This document shows positions 63,494-64,000 of a stretch of 64,000 nucleotides of DNA, in pieces. A program made the position numbers and the translations under genes. Within the stretch, counting starts at the first letter, position 1. Each line of letters begins with the position of its first letter. This DNA comes from Volvox africanus (taxonomy: Eukaryota; Chlorophyta; Chlorophyceae; Chlamydomonadales; Volvocaceae), in contig BSDZ01000011.1 of the NCBI GenBank assembly GCA_030268105.1, positions 2,145,001 to 2,209,000 of the forward strand, in the 5' to 3' direction. The notes beneath the pieces are model-generated. The model did no database searches and was not told the DNA's origin. It worked only from the letters and a program-made list of their open reading frames with translations.

Positions 63494-64000
63494 GTACTCT
63501 TCCGGCAGTATACGTGCCCGAAAGGTAATAGTTCCGCATCCATAACTTCATAGGTCCAGAACATTTGTTTACCCTTACAAAAACAGCGTCGTTGAAACCC
63601 TTAAAGTGTGAATATGAACTATGTCAGGAGTCCCACACGAATTCGCATGATGCATTTTGTGTAGATATATAATTTCCATCGCCTTCAAGTTCTTGATGTT
63701 CGACAATTCGTTGGGACAATGAGACCTACATACATGCTTACCCGTACGTACGCCCGTGTCTCCGATATAACCCACCACTTAGACCTGGCACGGTGACGGC
63801 TAGCGGGTTCCTTCGTTCATCCGATGAACTAACTTTGCATATGTGTTACCAGCGAATATTCAGCGCATTATGTAATGATGTTATAAACTCCCAACGTCGC
63901 AAGAGGTCGTAAGGCGTAAACGCGCCAAAGGTCTCGATTGAACGCGAGTTCAAGCAGGATAAGGAAAGTGAGGGTCGAGAACGTACGCAAATCTAAAACC
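63494..64000. other. Upstream region of the receptor cyclase gene
   Basis: 5' flank of the minus-strand cyclase gene, presumably containing its promoter. No TATA-like or coding element stands out. Confidence 0.35.

Overview
The window looks like nuclear DNA of a volvocine green alga, probably Volvox-like. All recognisable genes are split by many short introns, mostly with GTRAGY donors and YAG acceptors. The proteins carry Gln/Ala/Gly-rich insertions, telomere-like TTTTAGGG tracts occur internally, and TGTAA motifs (the usual algal poly(A) signal) follow several genes. The exon models below were assembled by hand from splice-site, phase and homology reasoning and have not been tested against transcripts.

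Layout. 61-7841 (+): M3-family zinc oligopeptidase, 5' end outside the window. 9578-9870 (-): possible small gene. 10154-11918 (+): possible B3-like DNA-binding protein. 14194-21790 (-): organelle-targeted-looking HAD-IG 5'-nucleotidase with an 11-nt microexon and a GC-AG intron. 22956-25734 (+): type II membrane glycosyltransferase-like protein, divergent from the nucleotidase. 25900-28163 (-): weak coding signal. 28437-34152 (+): METTL3-type mRNA N6-adenosine methyltransferase. 36241-38132 (-): unrecognised multi-pass membrane protein, 5' exons unresolved. 38777-45060: gene-poor, microsatellite-rich stretch that carries an AT-rich fragment of a bacterial penicillin-binding protein gene. 45061-63493 (-): very large receptor-type nucleotide cyclase (signal peptide, leucine-rich repeats, one membrane helix, two class III cyclase modules).

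The genes do not form a pathway; this is an ordinary eukaryotic chromosome segment. The most interesting items are the receptor cyclase, whose two modules look like complementary half-sites of one catalytic centre, and the rickettsia-like gene relic, which points to bacterial DNA transferred into the algal nucleus.
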